Shown here: one piece after another, positions 19,325-28,336 of the stretch
How the letters are laid out: each line of letters opens with the position of its first letter
How positions within the stretch are numbered: position 1 is the first letter of the stretch
NCBI GenBank assembly: GCA_910579395.1
Contig: CAJTUC010000004.1
Span: 62,001-126,000, forward strand
From: an uncultured Lachnospiraceae bacterium
GTDB lineage: Bacteria; Bacillota; Clostridia; Lachnospirales; Lachnospiraceae
Length of the DNA: 64,000 nucleotides
Direction: 5' to 3'
Notes under the pieces: generated by a model
What the model saw: the letters and a program-made list of their open reading frames with translations, nothing else
Told to the model about the DNA's origin: nothing
Database searches by the model: none
Position numbers and translations under genes: made by a program

Positions 19325-20488
19325 TCATTCCTGTACAGTTATCTTGTCTGCTGATTTCTCCTGCTGGTCCCCCAATATCAGCCCGCTCAATAACTTCGCC
19401 GCCGGGAGCAGCATTTCCGGCTTCACCATGAACGCCGGATGATGAATCGGATGGCCGATGCCGGTTCCAATCTTTATATAGCAGCCCGGAATTTTTTCTT
19501 CATAAAAGGCGAAATCGTCTCCGCCCAGAGAACTCTCTTCCACAGTCACAGGAAACCCCATTTCTTTCGCCCGTCTGGCACAGAAATCCGCCATCTCTTT
19601 ATCATTACAGGTGGCAGGCGGCCCCGCAATCCATTCCACTTCCGCCTCCGCGCCGTAAGCCTGCGCCGTCCTTTCCGCGATTTCCCGCAGACGTTTCTCG
19701 TATAAAACTCTGTCTTCCCGTTCCATCGTCCGGACAGTGCCTTCCATAACAGCCACCGCCGGGATTACATTCCAGGTCGTTCCCGCACTGACTCTCGTTA
19801 CGCTGAGCAGTGAAGGATGAAACGCATTAACATTCCTGCTGACGATTGACTGCAGAGCCTGTATGATCGCCGCCGCAACGGGTATCGGATCGGTTCCGTG
19901 ATCGGGATGTGCGCCATGACAGCCCACGCCCTTCACCGTAATGACGAACCGGTCCACCGCCGCCGTCACATATCCTTCCCGAATAGCGACTGTTCCCGCT
20001 TCATTCGTCGGGTCCGCATGGAATCCCCAGATTCTGTCCACATCTTTCATAACATCCGTTTCCAGTATTTTCAAAGCCCCAAGCGAAGTCTCTTCTGCCG
20101 GCTGAAAAATAATCTTGACCGTTCCCCGCAGCCTGTTTCGGTTTTCCTGCAGAAGAACCGCGCACCCGATTCCCGCCGTAATGTGCATATCGTGCCCGCA
20201 AGCGTGCATCTTCCCCGCTTCTTTGGAACGATAGGACAACTCTGCCTCTTCGACGATAGGCAGCGCATCGATATCACAGCGAAGCGCCTGCACCGCTCCG
20301 TCCTTCTCACCCCGAATAACCGCCACTATCCCCGTTTCCAATTTGTATGGAAGTATCTCGATTCCATGCGCCGTCAAAATCTCCCGAATCTTCTCCGTCG
20401 TCCGAACCTCTTTATAAGCCAGTTCCGGGTTTTCATGAAACCAGCGGAACGCCTCCCGCAGTTCCTTTTCCAGACATATCCTACTCAT
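19325..20488 (-). CDS. M20 family amidohydrolase (N-acyl amino acid/peptide hydrolase)
   Basis: Zinc-dependent M20D amidohydrolase, 387 residues. The metal-binding signatures are HACGHDMH (about residue 100) and PAEETSLGA (about residue 135), with a late H in IGHPIHHPAF. This group includes N-acetyl-L-amino-acid deacylases and hippurate or aminobenzoyl-glutamate hydrolases. Position at the end of the dipeptide transport operon implies processing of an imported N-acylated or modified peptide. Start ATG follows GAGGAAG. Cytoplasmic; exact substrate unknown. Confidence 0.92.
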   Translation of the reverse strand: MSRICLEKELREAFRWFHENPELAYKEVRTTEKIREILTAHGIEILPYKLETGIVAVIRGEKDGAVQALRCDIDALPIVEEAELSYRSKEAGKMHACGHDMHITAGIGCAVLLQENRNRLRGTVKIIFQPAEETSLGALKILETDVMKDVDRIWGFHADPTNEAGTVAIREGYVTAAVDRFVITVKGVGCHGAHPDHGTDPIPVAAAIIQALQSIVSRNVNAFHPSLLSVTRVSAGTTWNVIPAVAVMEGTVRTMEREDRVLYEKRLREIAERTAQAYGAEAEVEWIAGPPATCNDKEMADFCARRAKEMGFPVTVEESSLGGDDFAFYEEKIPGCYIKIGTGIGHPIHHPAFMVKPEMLLPAAKLLSGLILGDQQEKSADKITVQE

Positions 20489-20620
20489 TGCGACTTCCTC
20501 CGATTTCTTTTCCTATTTCCGCTTCCCTGTTTTTCCTATCGCACTTTCCCATTCTTCCGTCTTTCTCCTCTAATCCACAGTGCAGAAAAGACTGCCCGGA
20601 GCGGCCCGCAGCCCCACTGC

Positions 20621-21505
20621 TCATCTCTTCTCACTATTCGGATCCAGCGCATCCCGCAGTGCATCTCCCACAAAGTTTATCGCAATTACCAGCACGACGA
20701 TCACCACGCCGGGCGGAATCCACAGCCACGGCTGACTTGTCAGTATCGTCAAAGACTGCGCGCCGTTCAGCATATTTCCAAGACTTGCCGACGGCGGCTG
20801 TACGCCCATTCCCAAAAAACTGAGCGCCGCCTCATCCAGCATGGAGATTGCCAGAACAGAAGTTGCATAAACAAGAATTGGCGCGACCGTATTGGGCAGG
20901 ATTTCCGAAAACAGAATATGCCGAAGCGGCATCCCCGCCACAATATTTCCTTTGACAAAATTCGTCTCCCGAAGCGACAGTACGTTACCGCGCACAAGTC
21001 TGGCAATGCCTGGCCAGTCCACGAAACCCAGGATCAGAATGATATTCCACAGACCCGGTTTAAAAATGGAAGCCGCCACCAACACAAGCAATATATAGGG
21101 AAAAGACATGACCATATCCGTAAAACGCATGATGAGCATATCCGCCACACCGCCAAAATATCCCGCAATCAGTCCCAGAATCACACCAATGACCGTGGAT
21201 ATCAGCGTCGCCATCACACCTACTAACAGCGATACCCTTGTCGCATAAAGCAGCCTGCTCAGAACATCCCTGCCAATCTGGTCCGTACCGAGCAGAAATT
21301 CCTTACAGGGTGCGCCGCTGAACGGTCCCACCATGGCATCCGGGTCATATGGCGCTATCACCGGCGCCAAAATCGCCGCACTACATAGAAAAAGCAGAAC
21401 GCCCAGACTGAACGACGCCAGATGATGCTTTCTGAACCGCCTGACGATAGTCTGCCTGTAACTCTCCGTTGCAATTTTCCGGTTTTCTATATATTGTGCA
21501 TCCAT
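20621..21505 (-). CDS. dppC: Peptide ABC transporter permease, DppC/OppC type
   Basis: Second channel subunit of the peptide importer, about 294 residues. It has an N-terminal cytoplasmic segment (MDAQYIENRKIATESYRQ), six membrane helices and the DppC-type ATPase-contact loop (FVKGNIVAGMPLRHILFSEILPN). Two in-frame ATGs open the frame, at 21517 and 21505, within a motif repeated before other genes. The inner one is preferred because the outer ATG lies only one base after the AAAGG. It is separated from dppB by a structured intergenic element. Confidence 0.92.
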   Translation of the reverse strand: MDAQYIENRKIATESYRQTIVRRFRKHHLASFSLGVLLFLCSAAILAPVIAPYDPDAMVGPFSGAPCKEFLLGTDQIGRDVLSRLLYATRVSLLVGVMATLISTVIGVILGLIAGYFGGVADMLIMRFTDMVMSFPYILLVLVAASIFKPGLWNIILILGFVDWPGIARLVRGNVLSLRETNFVKGNIVAGMPLRHILFSEILPNTVAPILVYATSVLAISMLDEAALSFLGMGVQPPSASLGNMLNGAQSLTILTSQPWLWIPPGVVIVVLVIAINFVGDALRDALDPNSEKR

Positions 21506-21535
21506 ACTAATAACCATGCCTTTCTCTCAACCTGC
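21503..21535 (-). promoter_or_regulatory. Double-start leader motif, copy 1 (dppC)
   Basis: Minus strand GAGAGAAAGGC is followed directly by ATG (21517), three codons and a second in-frame ATG (21505). The same arrangement with near-identical bases occurs before four other genes in the window (30327, 35987, 39589, 59134). Confidence 0.85.
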
Positions 21536-21680
21536 GAACTTTGGGCCGCAGGCACAAATTCGCGTGTGAAAAATTTATTTTTCACACTAATCCATTCCCT
21601 CTCTCTCATTGTTGGGAAGAATGGCTCTCCAGAGCCATTCTTTCGGGTGAAAAAGATTTGCAAGGCAAATCTTTTTCACC
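21536..21680 (-). repeat. Structured intergenic element, simple-core version
   Basis: The gap between dppB and dppC holds consecutive hairpins on the minus strand. The first is GGGTGAAAAA/TTTTTCACCC enclosing GATTTGC/GCAAATC and starts at the dppB stop codon. Next is GAATGGCTCT/AGAGCCATTC (about 21618-21641). Then comes GTGTGAAAAAT/ATTTTTCACAC (about 21565-21590). The GATTTGC stem and the GAATG hairpin recur in the elements at 36.9, 42.1 and 46.1 kb. Confidence 0.75.
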
Positions 21681-22628
21681 CTATTGGAGTTGAATCGTCG
21701 GGTCAACAAGCGCATACAGAATATCCGTCAGAAGATTGCCGACCAGCACAACGACCGCCGAAAGAAGGCACACCCCCATGATCACTGGATAATCCCTGTT
21801 GCTAATCGCGCTCATCGTCATCAATCCGAGTCCCGGCCACGAAAATACCTGTTCGATAATAATCGCTCCGCCGAACAGCATGGGAATTTCCATCCCGATG
21901 ACTGTTACGATCGGTATGAGAGCATTTCTGAGTGCATGTTTATAAATGACCTTAAATCTGCCGATGCCTTTCGCACGCGCCGTTCGAAGATAATCCTGCT
22001 GTAAGATCTCCAGCACCGCGCTCCTGATATAGCGGATATTGCTCCCCGCCATAGAAGCAGCCAGTACAATAACGGGCATCACCATATGCTTCGCCACGTC
22101 TCCGGCTCCGCCCTCCGTTCCGAGCGTAATCATGCCGCTTGACGGAAGCAGTCCCAGCTTGACCGTAAAAATATAAATCAATAACAAAGATAAAAAGAAT
22201 CCCGGCACACTGCTGCCCAGAAAAGAGAGCGTCACAACTGCATAATCTCCTTTTGAATACTGATGGACCGCACTGTAAATCCCCGCCGGCGCCGCAAGAA
22301 GCAGACTGACGAGCAGCGAAACACCCATCAAAAGGAGCGTGGGGCCAAGATGGCTTCCGATCATCGATGCTACCGACTGATAGGACTTGACGGAATACCC
22401 CATATTACCGCGCAAAAGCTGTCCAAGCCAGACAAAATACTGAATGTAAAAAGGTTTATCCAACCCCAGCGCTATCCTTTTCGCCTCCAGGGCGCCCTCA
22501 GACACTCTCGGCCCCTGAAGCATCGCGAGCGGGCTTCCGGCAAGACACATAATCCCGTAATCGATAATCGTAATTCCGATCAATACAGGAATCGCGATTA
22601 AAATTCTTTTTAAAATATATTTACCCAT
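21681..22628 (-). CDS. dppB: Peptide ABC transporter permease, DppB/OppB type
   Basis: First channel subunit, 315 residues, with the N-terminal membrane helix MGKYILKRILIAIPVLIGIT, six helices overall and the family loop QQDYLRTARAKGIGRFKVIYKHALRN. It ends in DILYALVDPTIQL, typical of DppB. The start ATG at 22628 follows GAGAGGCGTGCGG. It lies 14 bp after the ATPase gene dppF in the operon order D-F-B-C. It forms the translocation pore with DppC. Confidence 0.94.
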   Translation of the reverse strand: MGKYILKRILIAIPVLIGITIIDYGIMCLAGSPLAMLQGPRVSEGALEAKRIALGLDKPFYIQYFVWLGQLLRGNMGYSVKSYQSVASMIGSHLGPTLLLMGVSLLVSLLLAAPAGIYSAVHQYSKGDYAVVTLSFLGSSVPGFFLSLLLIYIFTVKLGLLPSSGMITLGTEGGAGDVAKHMVMPVIVLAASMAGSNIRYIRSAVLEILQQDYLRTARAKGIGRFKVIYKHALRNALIPIVTVIGMEIPMLFGGAIIIEQVFSWPGLGLMTMSAISNRDYPVIMGVCLLSAVVVLVGNLLTDILYALVDPTIQLQ

Positions 22629-22642
22629 TTCCGCACGCCTCT

Positions 22643-23719
22643 CTATTTATCCATGATTCGCGGGCAGGCTGCATAATGTCCGCTCTCCGCGCTATAATCT
22701 GCGCGTTCGGCCGCAAAACATTCTCCACCAGCCTTATGATGTCCATCTGCCAACCCAGTCGCTGCCTTCATCATCGCAGGTTCTTCCTTCCCACAGGCTT
22801 CCACCGCATAAGGGCATCTCGTATGAAATCTGCATCCTGCAGGCGGCGCTTCGCTGCTTCCTATCTCTCCCTGCAGAATACCGCGCTCTTTGTCTTCCGT
22901 TTCCGGGTCCGGCACGGGTACGGCCTCAAGAAGCGCCTTTGTATAAGGATGCACCGGATGCCGAAAGACGTCTTCCGCACTGCCGATTTCGACAATTTTC
23001 CCAAGATACATGACTGCAATCCTGTCGCTGACATAATTGACCGCGCCGAGCCCATGCCCCACAAAAAGCAGCGTCAGGTTCAGCTCTTTCTGCAGACTTC
23101 TCAGCAGGTTCAGAATCTGCGCCTGAATAGACACATCCAGCGCGCTGACCGGTTCGTCGCAGACAATAAATTCCGGGTTCAGGGAAAGCGCTTTCGCAAT
23201 GCTTATCCGCTGCCTCTGTCCGCCGGAAAATTCATGCGGATATCTGCCGAGCACATTCATCGGCAGCCCTACCATATCCAGAAGTTTTGCGATATCCTTT
23301 TCGACCGTTTCCTTTGTGGACACTTGATGATACAGCATTGGCTGCGCCAAAATCTCATATATATGCTTTCTTGGATTCAAAGAGGAGTAGGAATCCTGAA
23401 AGACCATTTGAAGATTGGTACGGATTCTCAGTCTTTCTCCATTTTTCCGGGAAAAATTTTTCATTTTAGCAAGATTTGTACCTTTATAATATATACTGCC
23501 TTCCGTCGGTTCTTCCAAGCCTACTAACTGCCTGCCGACGGTGGATTTTCCACAGCCGGATTCCCCTACAAGGCCGAGCGTTTCCCCCTGCATAATGGAA
23601 AAACTGACCCCGTCCACCGCTTTGATATATGCGGTCGTATGCGGAATGATACCGCCTTTGACAGGATAATATTTTTTCATATTTTCCACTTGAATCAGCG
23701 GCATCTGCTCCTGTACCAT
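22643..23719 (-). CDS. dppF: Peptide ABC transporter ATP-binding protein, DppF/OppF type
   Basis: ATPase subunit of about 358 residues. Walker A is GESGCGKST, the signature is FSGGQRQRISIAKAL, Walker B is FIVCDEPVSALD, and the oligopeptide-type C-terminal extension with a cysteine cluster (CRFHTRCPYAVEAC) is present. The start ATG overlaps the dppD stop (TGATG) and is preceded by GGGGAG at good spacing, so translation is coupled. It pairs with DppD to power uptake. Confidence 0.94.
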   Translation of the reverse strand: MVQEQMPLIQVENMKKYYPVKGGIIPHTTAYIKAVDGVSFSIMQGETLGLVGESGCGKSTVGRQLVGLEEPTEGSIYYKGTNLAKMKNFSRKNGERLRIRTNLQMVFQDSYSSLNPRKHIYEILAQPMLYHQVSTKETVEKDIAKLLDMVGLPMNVLGRYPHEFSGGQRQRISIAKALSLNPEFIVCDEPVSALDVSIQAQILNLLRSLQKELNLTLLFVGHGLGAVNYVSDRIAVMYLGKIVEIGSAEDVFRHPVHPYTKALLEAVPVPDPETEDKERGILQGEIGSSEAPPAGCRFHTRCPYAVEACGKEEPAMMKAATGLADGHHKAGGECFAAERADYSAESGHYAACPRIMDK

Positions 23720-24711
23720 CACAATCTCCCCGTTCCTTTCTCTTCCCGCTTTCTAACGGAACATTTCGCCGTATGCCCCGGTCCGAATTCATAATCTTCC
23801 TGCTTCTTATCGCACTCCGGCCGATAATACCGACACCGCCCCGCGAACCGGCACCCCTCAATATCATCGTACACTTCCGGCACAATGCCGGGAATGGAAA
23901 AAAGCTGTCTGTCGGCTTCATCCCGTATCGTCGGCACCGATGCGAGCAGCGCTTCCGTATAAGGATGCTTCGGATTTTTGAACAATTCTTTTACGGGAGC
24001 CTCCTCAATCAACTGCCCCGCATACATCACGAGCACTCTGTCGGCCATACGGGCGACCAATCCGATATCGTGCGTAATCAGAATCAAAGACATTCCGTTT
24101 TCCTGCTGCAATTCTTTTAACAGCTTCATGATCTGCGCCTGTATCGTCACATCCAATGCCGTCGTCGGTTCATCCGCGATCAGAAGCTTAGGATCGCAGG
24201 ACAACGCCATAGCGATCATGGCCCGCTGGCGCATACCGCCGGAAAGGGTATGCGGAAATTTTTTCATAACGCCCGCCGCATCCGGCATACCGACTTTTTT
24301 AAGCAGCATTTCCGCCCGCGCCCGCGCATCCTCTTTTGACATATTCATATGAACGCGGATGCTTTCGGCTATCTGACTGCCCACCGTAAAAACGGGATTC
24401 AGAGAAGTGAGCGGGTCCTGAAAAATCATTGTGATCTTATTTCCCCGAACCTTATCCAACTCTTTCTCCGTCATCGCAAATAAGTCCTGCCCGTCGAACA
24501 ACACCGAGCCTTCCGTTACTTCCCCGCTTCTGGAAAGCAGTCTCATGAGGGAAAGGGATGTCACGCTTTTGCCGCAGCCGGATTCCCCGACGATGCAGAT
24601 CGTCTCCCCTTTATCCACATGAAAACTGACGTGGTCCACACTGATGCTTTTCGTTCCGAAATCTCCCTTAAAAGACGTTGTAAGTCCTTTCACTTCGAGT
24701 AAATGTGACAT
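23719..24711 (-). CDS. dppD: Peptide ABC transporter ATP-binding protein, DppD/OppD type
   Basis: ATPase subunit of about 330 residues, with Walker A GESGCGKS, signature LSGGMRQRAMIAMAL, Walker B LLIADEPTTALD and a C-terminal cysteine region (CRFAGRCRYYRPEC) typical of OppD/DppD. The start is taken as ATG 24711, thirteen bases after AAAGGAGG; an upstream in-frame ATG exists but lacks a site. A hairpin terminator separates it from the binding-protein gene, so it should be expressed at a lower level than that gene. Confidence 0.94.
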   Translation of the reverse strand: MSHLLEVKGLTTSFKGDFGTKSISVDHVSFHVDKGETICIVGESGCGKSVTSLSLMRLLSRSGEVTEGSVLFDGQDLFAMTEKELDKVRGNKITMIFQDPLTSLNPVFTVGSQIAESIRVHMNMSKEDARARAEMLLKKVGMPDAAGVMKKFPHTLSGGMRQRAMIAMALSCDPKLLIADEPTTALDVTIQAQIMKLLKELQQENGMSLILITHDIGLVARMADRVLVMYAGQLIEEAPVKELFKNPKHPYTEALLASVPTIRDEADRQLFSIPGIVPEVYDDIEGCRFAGRCRYYRPECDKKQEDYEFGPGHTAKCSVRKREEKGTGRL

Positions 24712-24816
24712 TTTTACAGCGATACCTCCTTTTGCGGCCGCCCAATATTGAAGTCGGCATATCTGCCCGACAGCCGGATACAAAATCAATGTGCGCCGCC
24801 AGGCGCATTTGTAATA

Positions 24817-24850
24817 AATACCACAGACAGCAACTGCCGTCTGTGGTATT
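24817..24850 (-). terminator. Attenuating hairpin between dppA and dppD
   Basis: ATACCACAGAC/GTCTGTGGTAT forms an 11-bp stem around a loop of about 11 nt. It lies between the binding-protein stop and dppD. The following tail is only moderately T-rich, so partial termination is likely. Confidence 0.65.
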
Positions 24851-24965
24851 GCAACTTAACGTTTATATTATCATCAACTTTTTGCTATCGCAAGACAAAT
24901 CCGGAAAATATCCCCATTATCTGCTCCGACAGACATCCAATCGCCGGAAAGCCGCTTTCTGGCTT

Positions 24966-26618
24966 CTATTCCACAATATCCCACTCGTGCACATTGATCA
25001 AAGTGCCGTAGACATTTGCGTTCACACCTGTGAGCCGTTTGTTGACCGCCCCCTGCGCGCTGATGATATAAGCCGAAAACATGGGAACATCTTCCTGCAC
25101 TTTTTTATCTACAATAGAATAGAAATCTTTCATTTCATCAATACTGCCGGCTGTCTGCGTTGACTCCAGCGCCGCATTGATCTCATCACTGCCGTAACCG
25201 GTCCAGCTTCCTTCGCCGCCAAGCAGCCATGCAATATCCGGGTAAGGGTCTACCGGAGCATAAGTATACTGTACCGCAAAAAGATCGTAATCCGTCGTGC
25301 CCGCTATCGTCATCAAAGCCGCCAGATCGACTGTCTGTATCTCTACTTTAATTCCAACGGCCGCCCACTGTGCCACCATTGCCTGTGCCGCATTTACAAA
25401 GGTTCCGTCGCCGGAATTTACATAGAAGCGAAGTGTCTGGGAACCATCCCATCCCGCTTCCGCAAGCAGCTCTTTAGCCTTTTCCGGATCATAGGGCATT
25501 GGCGCTATTTCCTCATCATAAAACGGTCCCGCCGAAGAAAGGAAACCGTCTACGACTTCACCATGTCCTTTCATAAGCTGTTCCAGAATCTGATTTCTGT
25601 CGATTGCATATACAAGCGCCTGACGCACTCTTGTATCAGGTATATTTTCTGTCTGAATAAATACCGACTGATTCGTGACCGGAGAGCCGTATACTACGTC
25701 AATATTTTCCAGCGCCTCGATATTCTCATAATCCTCCTGCGGAATCGCCGTCATCGTATGATGCGTCAGGTCGATCTCGCCGGACTGAAGCCCCGCATAT
25801 ATCTGGCTGGAATCGAGAATATTAAAATTCAGCTTTCCAATCTTCGGCGCGCCTTTCCAGTACTGCCCATTTGCCGTATAGGAAATAAAATGATCTACAT
25901 CATAGCTTGTTACCATATAGGGACCGCTGACTACATCCGGGTGGTTGAACCAGTCCAGTGTCATAAGCTCCGCATCGCTGTACTGTCCCAAAATATGTTT
26001 CGGAAGCGTATGCAGATAAAACGCATAAGTATTTTCAAAAGTCGTCAGCGCGATCGGATATTTGGTCGTGAACTGCACGGTCTTTTCGTCCAACACTTTA
26101 ACGCCTTCCACACTCTCGGCGCCCTCTTCCACGAAACCGTCATCATTCACGCCTTCAAATGCGTAAAGCATCAGCGTCGGATTAGCGATCACGGGACTTG
26201 CCAGCTTCAAAAAAGTGAATTCCACATCCTCTGCAGTAACCGGCGTTCCATCCGACCAAACCGCATTTTCATCGATATGAACGACAAAATTCCTGTTATC
26301 TTCCGTCGTTACGGAATCCGCCAGCATCGGCTGAAAATTCAGTTCTCCATCGAGCTCCACAAGTGGAAGAAACTCCAGACCGACCGCATACTTATTGACC
26401 CATGTCTGATCGATCGTCAGCGGATTAATGCCGCCCAGAGAATCCGTGATGCCGATATTCACGATTTTCTCTCCGGATGCGCTGCCACCGGCATTATCGC
26501 CTGAAGCCGCGTCTCCATTTGATGCGCCTCCATCCGACGCACCGCAGCCGGCCGTCATAAGCGCCATCGCAAATACAAGCGCCAGACTGACTATTTTACT
26601 GCTGATAAATTTTTTCAT
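24966..26618 (-). CDS. dppA: Peptide-binding lipoprotein (SBP_bac_5)
   Basis: Extracellular substrate-binding protein of the peptide importer, 550 residues. The start ATG 26618 follows GGAGGAG. A lipoprotein signal is present (MKKFISSKIVSLALVF, lipobox MTAGC) with a Gly/Ser/Ala-rich linker after the Cys. The family pattern for SBP_bac_5 is seen in the stretch containing WSDGTPVTAEDVEFTF near residue 120 and RQALVYAIDRNQIL near residue 325. It is the first gene of the operon, directly behind a consensus promoter, which fits the high level needed for binding proteins. Di- or oligopeptide specificity is inferred from the operon. Confidence 0.94.
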   Translation of the reverse strand: MKKFISSKIVSLALVFAMALMTAGCGASDGGASNGDAASGDNAGGSASGEKIVNIGITDSLGGINPLTIDQTWVNKYAVGLEFLPLVELDGELNFQPMLADSVTTEDNRNFVVHIDENAVWSDGTPVTAEDVEFTFLKLASPVIANPTLMLYAFEGVNDDGFVEEGAESVEGVKVLDEKTVQFTTKYPIALTTFENTYAFYLHTLPKHILGQYSDAELMTLDWFNHPDVVSGPYMVTSYDVDHFISYTANGQYWKGAPKIGKLNFNILDSSQIYAGLQSGEIDLTHHTMTAIPQEDYENIEALENIDVVYGSPVTNQSVFIQTENIPDTRVRQALVYAIDRNQILEQLMKGHGEVVDGFLSSAGPFYDEEIAPMPYDPEKAKELLAEAGWDGSQTLRFYVNSGDGTFVNAAQAMVAQWAAVGIKVEIQTVDLAALMTIAGTTDYDLFAVQYTYAPVDPYPDIAWLLGGEGSWTGYGSDEINAALESTQTAGSIDEMKDFYSIVDKKVQEDVPMFSAYIISAQGAVNKRLTGVNANVYGTLINVHEWDIVE

Positions 26619-26709
26619 CGTACTCCTCCTCCATTCCTGACCGCTCTGCCGCCGCACACCGCAGACCGCCTTCGGTTCATTTCCTACTAATCAACTAGGA
26701 ACTGCGTAT

Positions 26710-26738
26710 ATTATATTTCCATATATTACTATTGTCAA
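26710..26738 (-). promoter_or_regulatory. Consensus promoter of the peptide-transport operon
   Basis: Minus strand TTGACA (26738-26733), 17-bp spacer, TATAAT (26715-26710); both hexamers are perfect. About 90 nt of leader follow before dppA. Confidence 0.92.
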
Positions 26739-26772
26739 TCTTTTTTTGCATCTTTATAGGATATCGGTATCG

Positions 26773-26933
26773 GTCAGGCGCCAGGGCAAGGCAGCATTTG
26801 GTTCCTGCAGAGGCCCTTGAAAAGCGCCAGTGCTTGGCGAGGTTTCTCACGAGCCTAGCATCTGTTGCTGCTTTTCGCGGAGCGCAAGCGTGCCTCCAAA
26901 GGAACCAAATGCTGCCTTACCCTGACGCCTGGC
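26773..26933. repeat. Long imperfect palindromic repeat, full copy
   Basis: Two arms of about 33 bp (26773-26805 and 26899-26933) are near-perfect inverted copies carrying GGCAGCATTTGGTTCCT and its complement. The loop of about 93 bp also contains inner inverted words (GAAAAGC/GCTTTTC, AGGC/GCCT). No reading frame or transposase is present. A half-copy, about 70 percent alike by eye, lies at 46970-47062. It looks like a non-autonomous palindromic element. It sits between two divergent promoters and occupies most of a gap of over 400 bp. Confidence 0.8.
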
Positions 26934-26942
26934 CGTAAGTTC

Positions 26943-26971
26943 TTGACAATGATCGGCATACGTTGTATATT
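26943..26971 (+). promoter_or_regulatory. Promoter of the C39-like gene
   Basis: TTGACA at 26943-26948, a 17-bp spacer and TATATT at 26966-26971; the hairpin repeat ends ten bases upstream. Confidence 0.85.
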
Positions 26972-27042
26972 ACAATCACTTTCAACTTGCCAAAAAGCAT
27001 GAACAAAAGTTGAGAATGAACGTGAAAGGTAAAAGATCGATC

Positions 27043-27684
27043 ATGAAAAATCTGTTGAACTATCAATCGAGCGAATACGACTGCGGGCCTGTTTCTCTTA
27101 CGAATGCAGTTCGTTTTCTTTTCGAAAGAGAAGATATCTATCCCGATATCATTAAATATATTATGCTCTATTGTCTGGATTCTTATAATGAAGCGGGCGA
27201 AGTCGGCAAACTTGGCACTTCCGCATCCGCTATGATGTTTCTTGCCAACTGGCTCAACCAGTTCGGCCGAATGAAGAAATTCCCGATTTCCTGTGAGTTT
27301 TTATCGGGAGAAGATGTACATATCGGTCAGACAGATAAGATCGTCTGCGCCTTACAGCAGGGCGGTGCCGTTGTTCTGCGCCTGTTTCTGGAGGTTCCGC
27401 ATTATGTTCTGCTGACCGGCGTTGAAGGCGACAATCTGTATCTTTTTGACCCCTATTATGAGGAAGAAGATGATCCGGAACTCAGTGAAGAATATGCCGA
27501 GCCGGGCATCGTTTTCATCAGCGGGCAGCCTAAGCGCGCTAACCGCCTTGTTTCCATCGAGCGCCTCAACCGCACCGGCGAAGGCTTCTATGAGATGGGG
27601 CCGCTTGCGCTGCGCGAAGCCGTGATCGTTTTCAACAAGCAGACCCGCCTTCTGCCGGAAAATACGATTGATTATTTTATTTGA
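27043..27684 (+). CDS. C39-like cysteine-peptidase-fold protein, orphan
   Basis: A 213-residue protein with the papain-like C39 layout: Cys in SSEYDCGPVSLTNAV (about residue 11), His in EVPHYVLLTGVEG (about residue 120) and Asp in LYLFDPYY. These match the Cys-His-Asp triad of bacteriocin-leader peptidases and related C39-like proteins. There is no transporter or precursor gene beside it, no membrane helix and no signal peptide, so it is probably cytoplasmic. ATG 27043 is preferred because homology to the fold begins at once; in-frame ATGs at 27010 and 27016 are alternatives. It has its own promoter and converges with the GNAT gene. Substrate unknown. Confidence 0.8.
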   Translation: MKNLLNYQSSEYDCGPVSLTNAVRFLFEREDIYPDIIKYIMLYCLDSYNEAGEVGKLGTSASAMMFLANWLNQFGRMKKFPISCEFLSGEDVHIGQTDKIVCALQQGGAVVLRLFLEVPHYVLLTGVEGDNLYLFDPYYEEEDDPELSEEYAEPGIVFISGQPKRANRLVSIERLNRTGEGFYEMGPLALREAVIVFNKQTRLLPENTIDYFI

Positions 27685-27699
27685 GACCTGCCTGAGTTT

Positions 27700-28158
27700 T
27701 TACGGAACGATATATTCAAAAGCAATGTCTCCTCTGTCATATTCATAATCATCCAGTCTGATTTCGCGGAATCCGTATTTTTCATAAATATGGATTGCCG
27801 CTTTTAACCTGCTGTTCGATATGATAAATAATCTTTTAGCCCCATGCGCGACCGCCCAGTTCATTGCCGCTTCAAAAACGGCGCTTCCTGCGCCCTTATG
27901 CGGAAGATGTTTGTTGGAGCCCAGCTTGCATAATTCCCATGTTCCCTCGACATCCATCGGCTTTGTCATGCACGCCGCCAGAGCGTTTTCGTTTTCAACG
28001 GCAAAATAAATCATTGCTCCCTTTTCCAGACTTTCTTCAATATGGTCGAAAGTCTCCAGATCTTCTTTTTCCAGAAAGCCAAAATTATCTTTGATCCAGT
28101 CCATGTTAAACTGTATGAAGTCCTTCTTATATTTCTCCTGATACGGAATCACGTTCAT
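27700..28158 (-). CDS. GNAT family N-acetyltransferase
   Basis: A 152-residue single-domain acetyltransferase. The acetyl-CoA loop appears as LPHKGAGSAVFEAAMNWA and the C-terminal pattern KAAIHIYEKYGFREI is typical of GNAT motif B. The ATG follows GGGAGGAG. It lies between the orphan C39-like gene (convergent) and a gene remnant. The acceptor is unknown. Confidence 0.88.
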   Translation of the reverse strand: MNVIPYQEKYKKDFIQFNMDWIKDNFGFLEKEDLETFDHIEESLEKGAMIYFAVENENALAACMTKPMDVEGTWELCKLGSNKHLPHKGAGSAVFEAAMNWAVAHGAKRLFIISNSRLKAAIHIYEKYGFREIRLDDYEYDRGDIAFEYIVP

Positions 28159-28336
28159 TTCTACAATTCTCCTCCCTACACTTCTTTTTGTTTCAGTTTA
28201 TACCCTTTTACAGGACAAGTAAAACAAAAATATCTAATACTAATATAAGGAAATGTGATTTTATGAACGGTTATCCTGTTCGTCAGAAAATTATTGAACT
28301 TCCATAAGGGCCTACCTGTCATCTAAAAGTTTTGTT

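Noticed and set aside
19898..21226. 442-codon plus-strand frame opposite the amidohydrolase and dppC
   Set aside because: Spans two real minus-strand genes and the gap between them; composition is His/Arg-rich as expected for an antisense frame.
28264..28308. 14-codon plus-strand frame (MNGYPVRQKIIELP) after AAGGAAATG
   Set aside because: Too short, no clear promoter and no support beyond a weak ribosome site; could be chance or debris.
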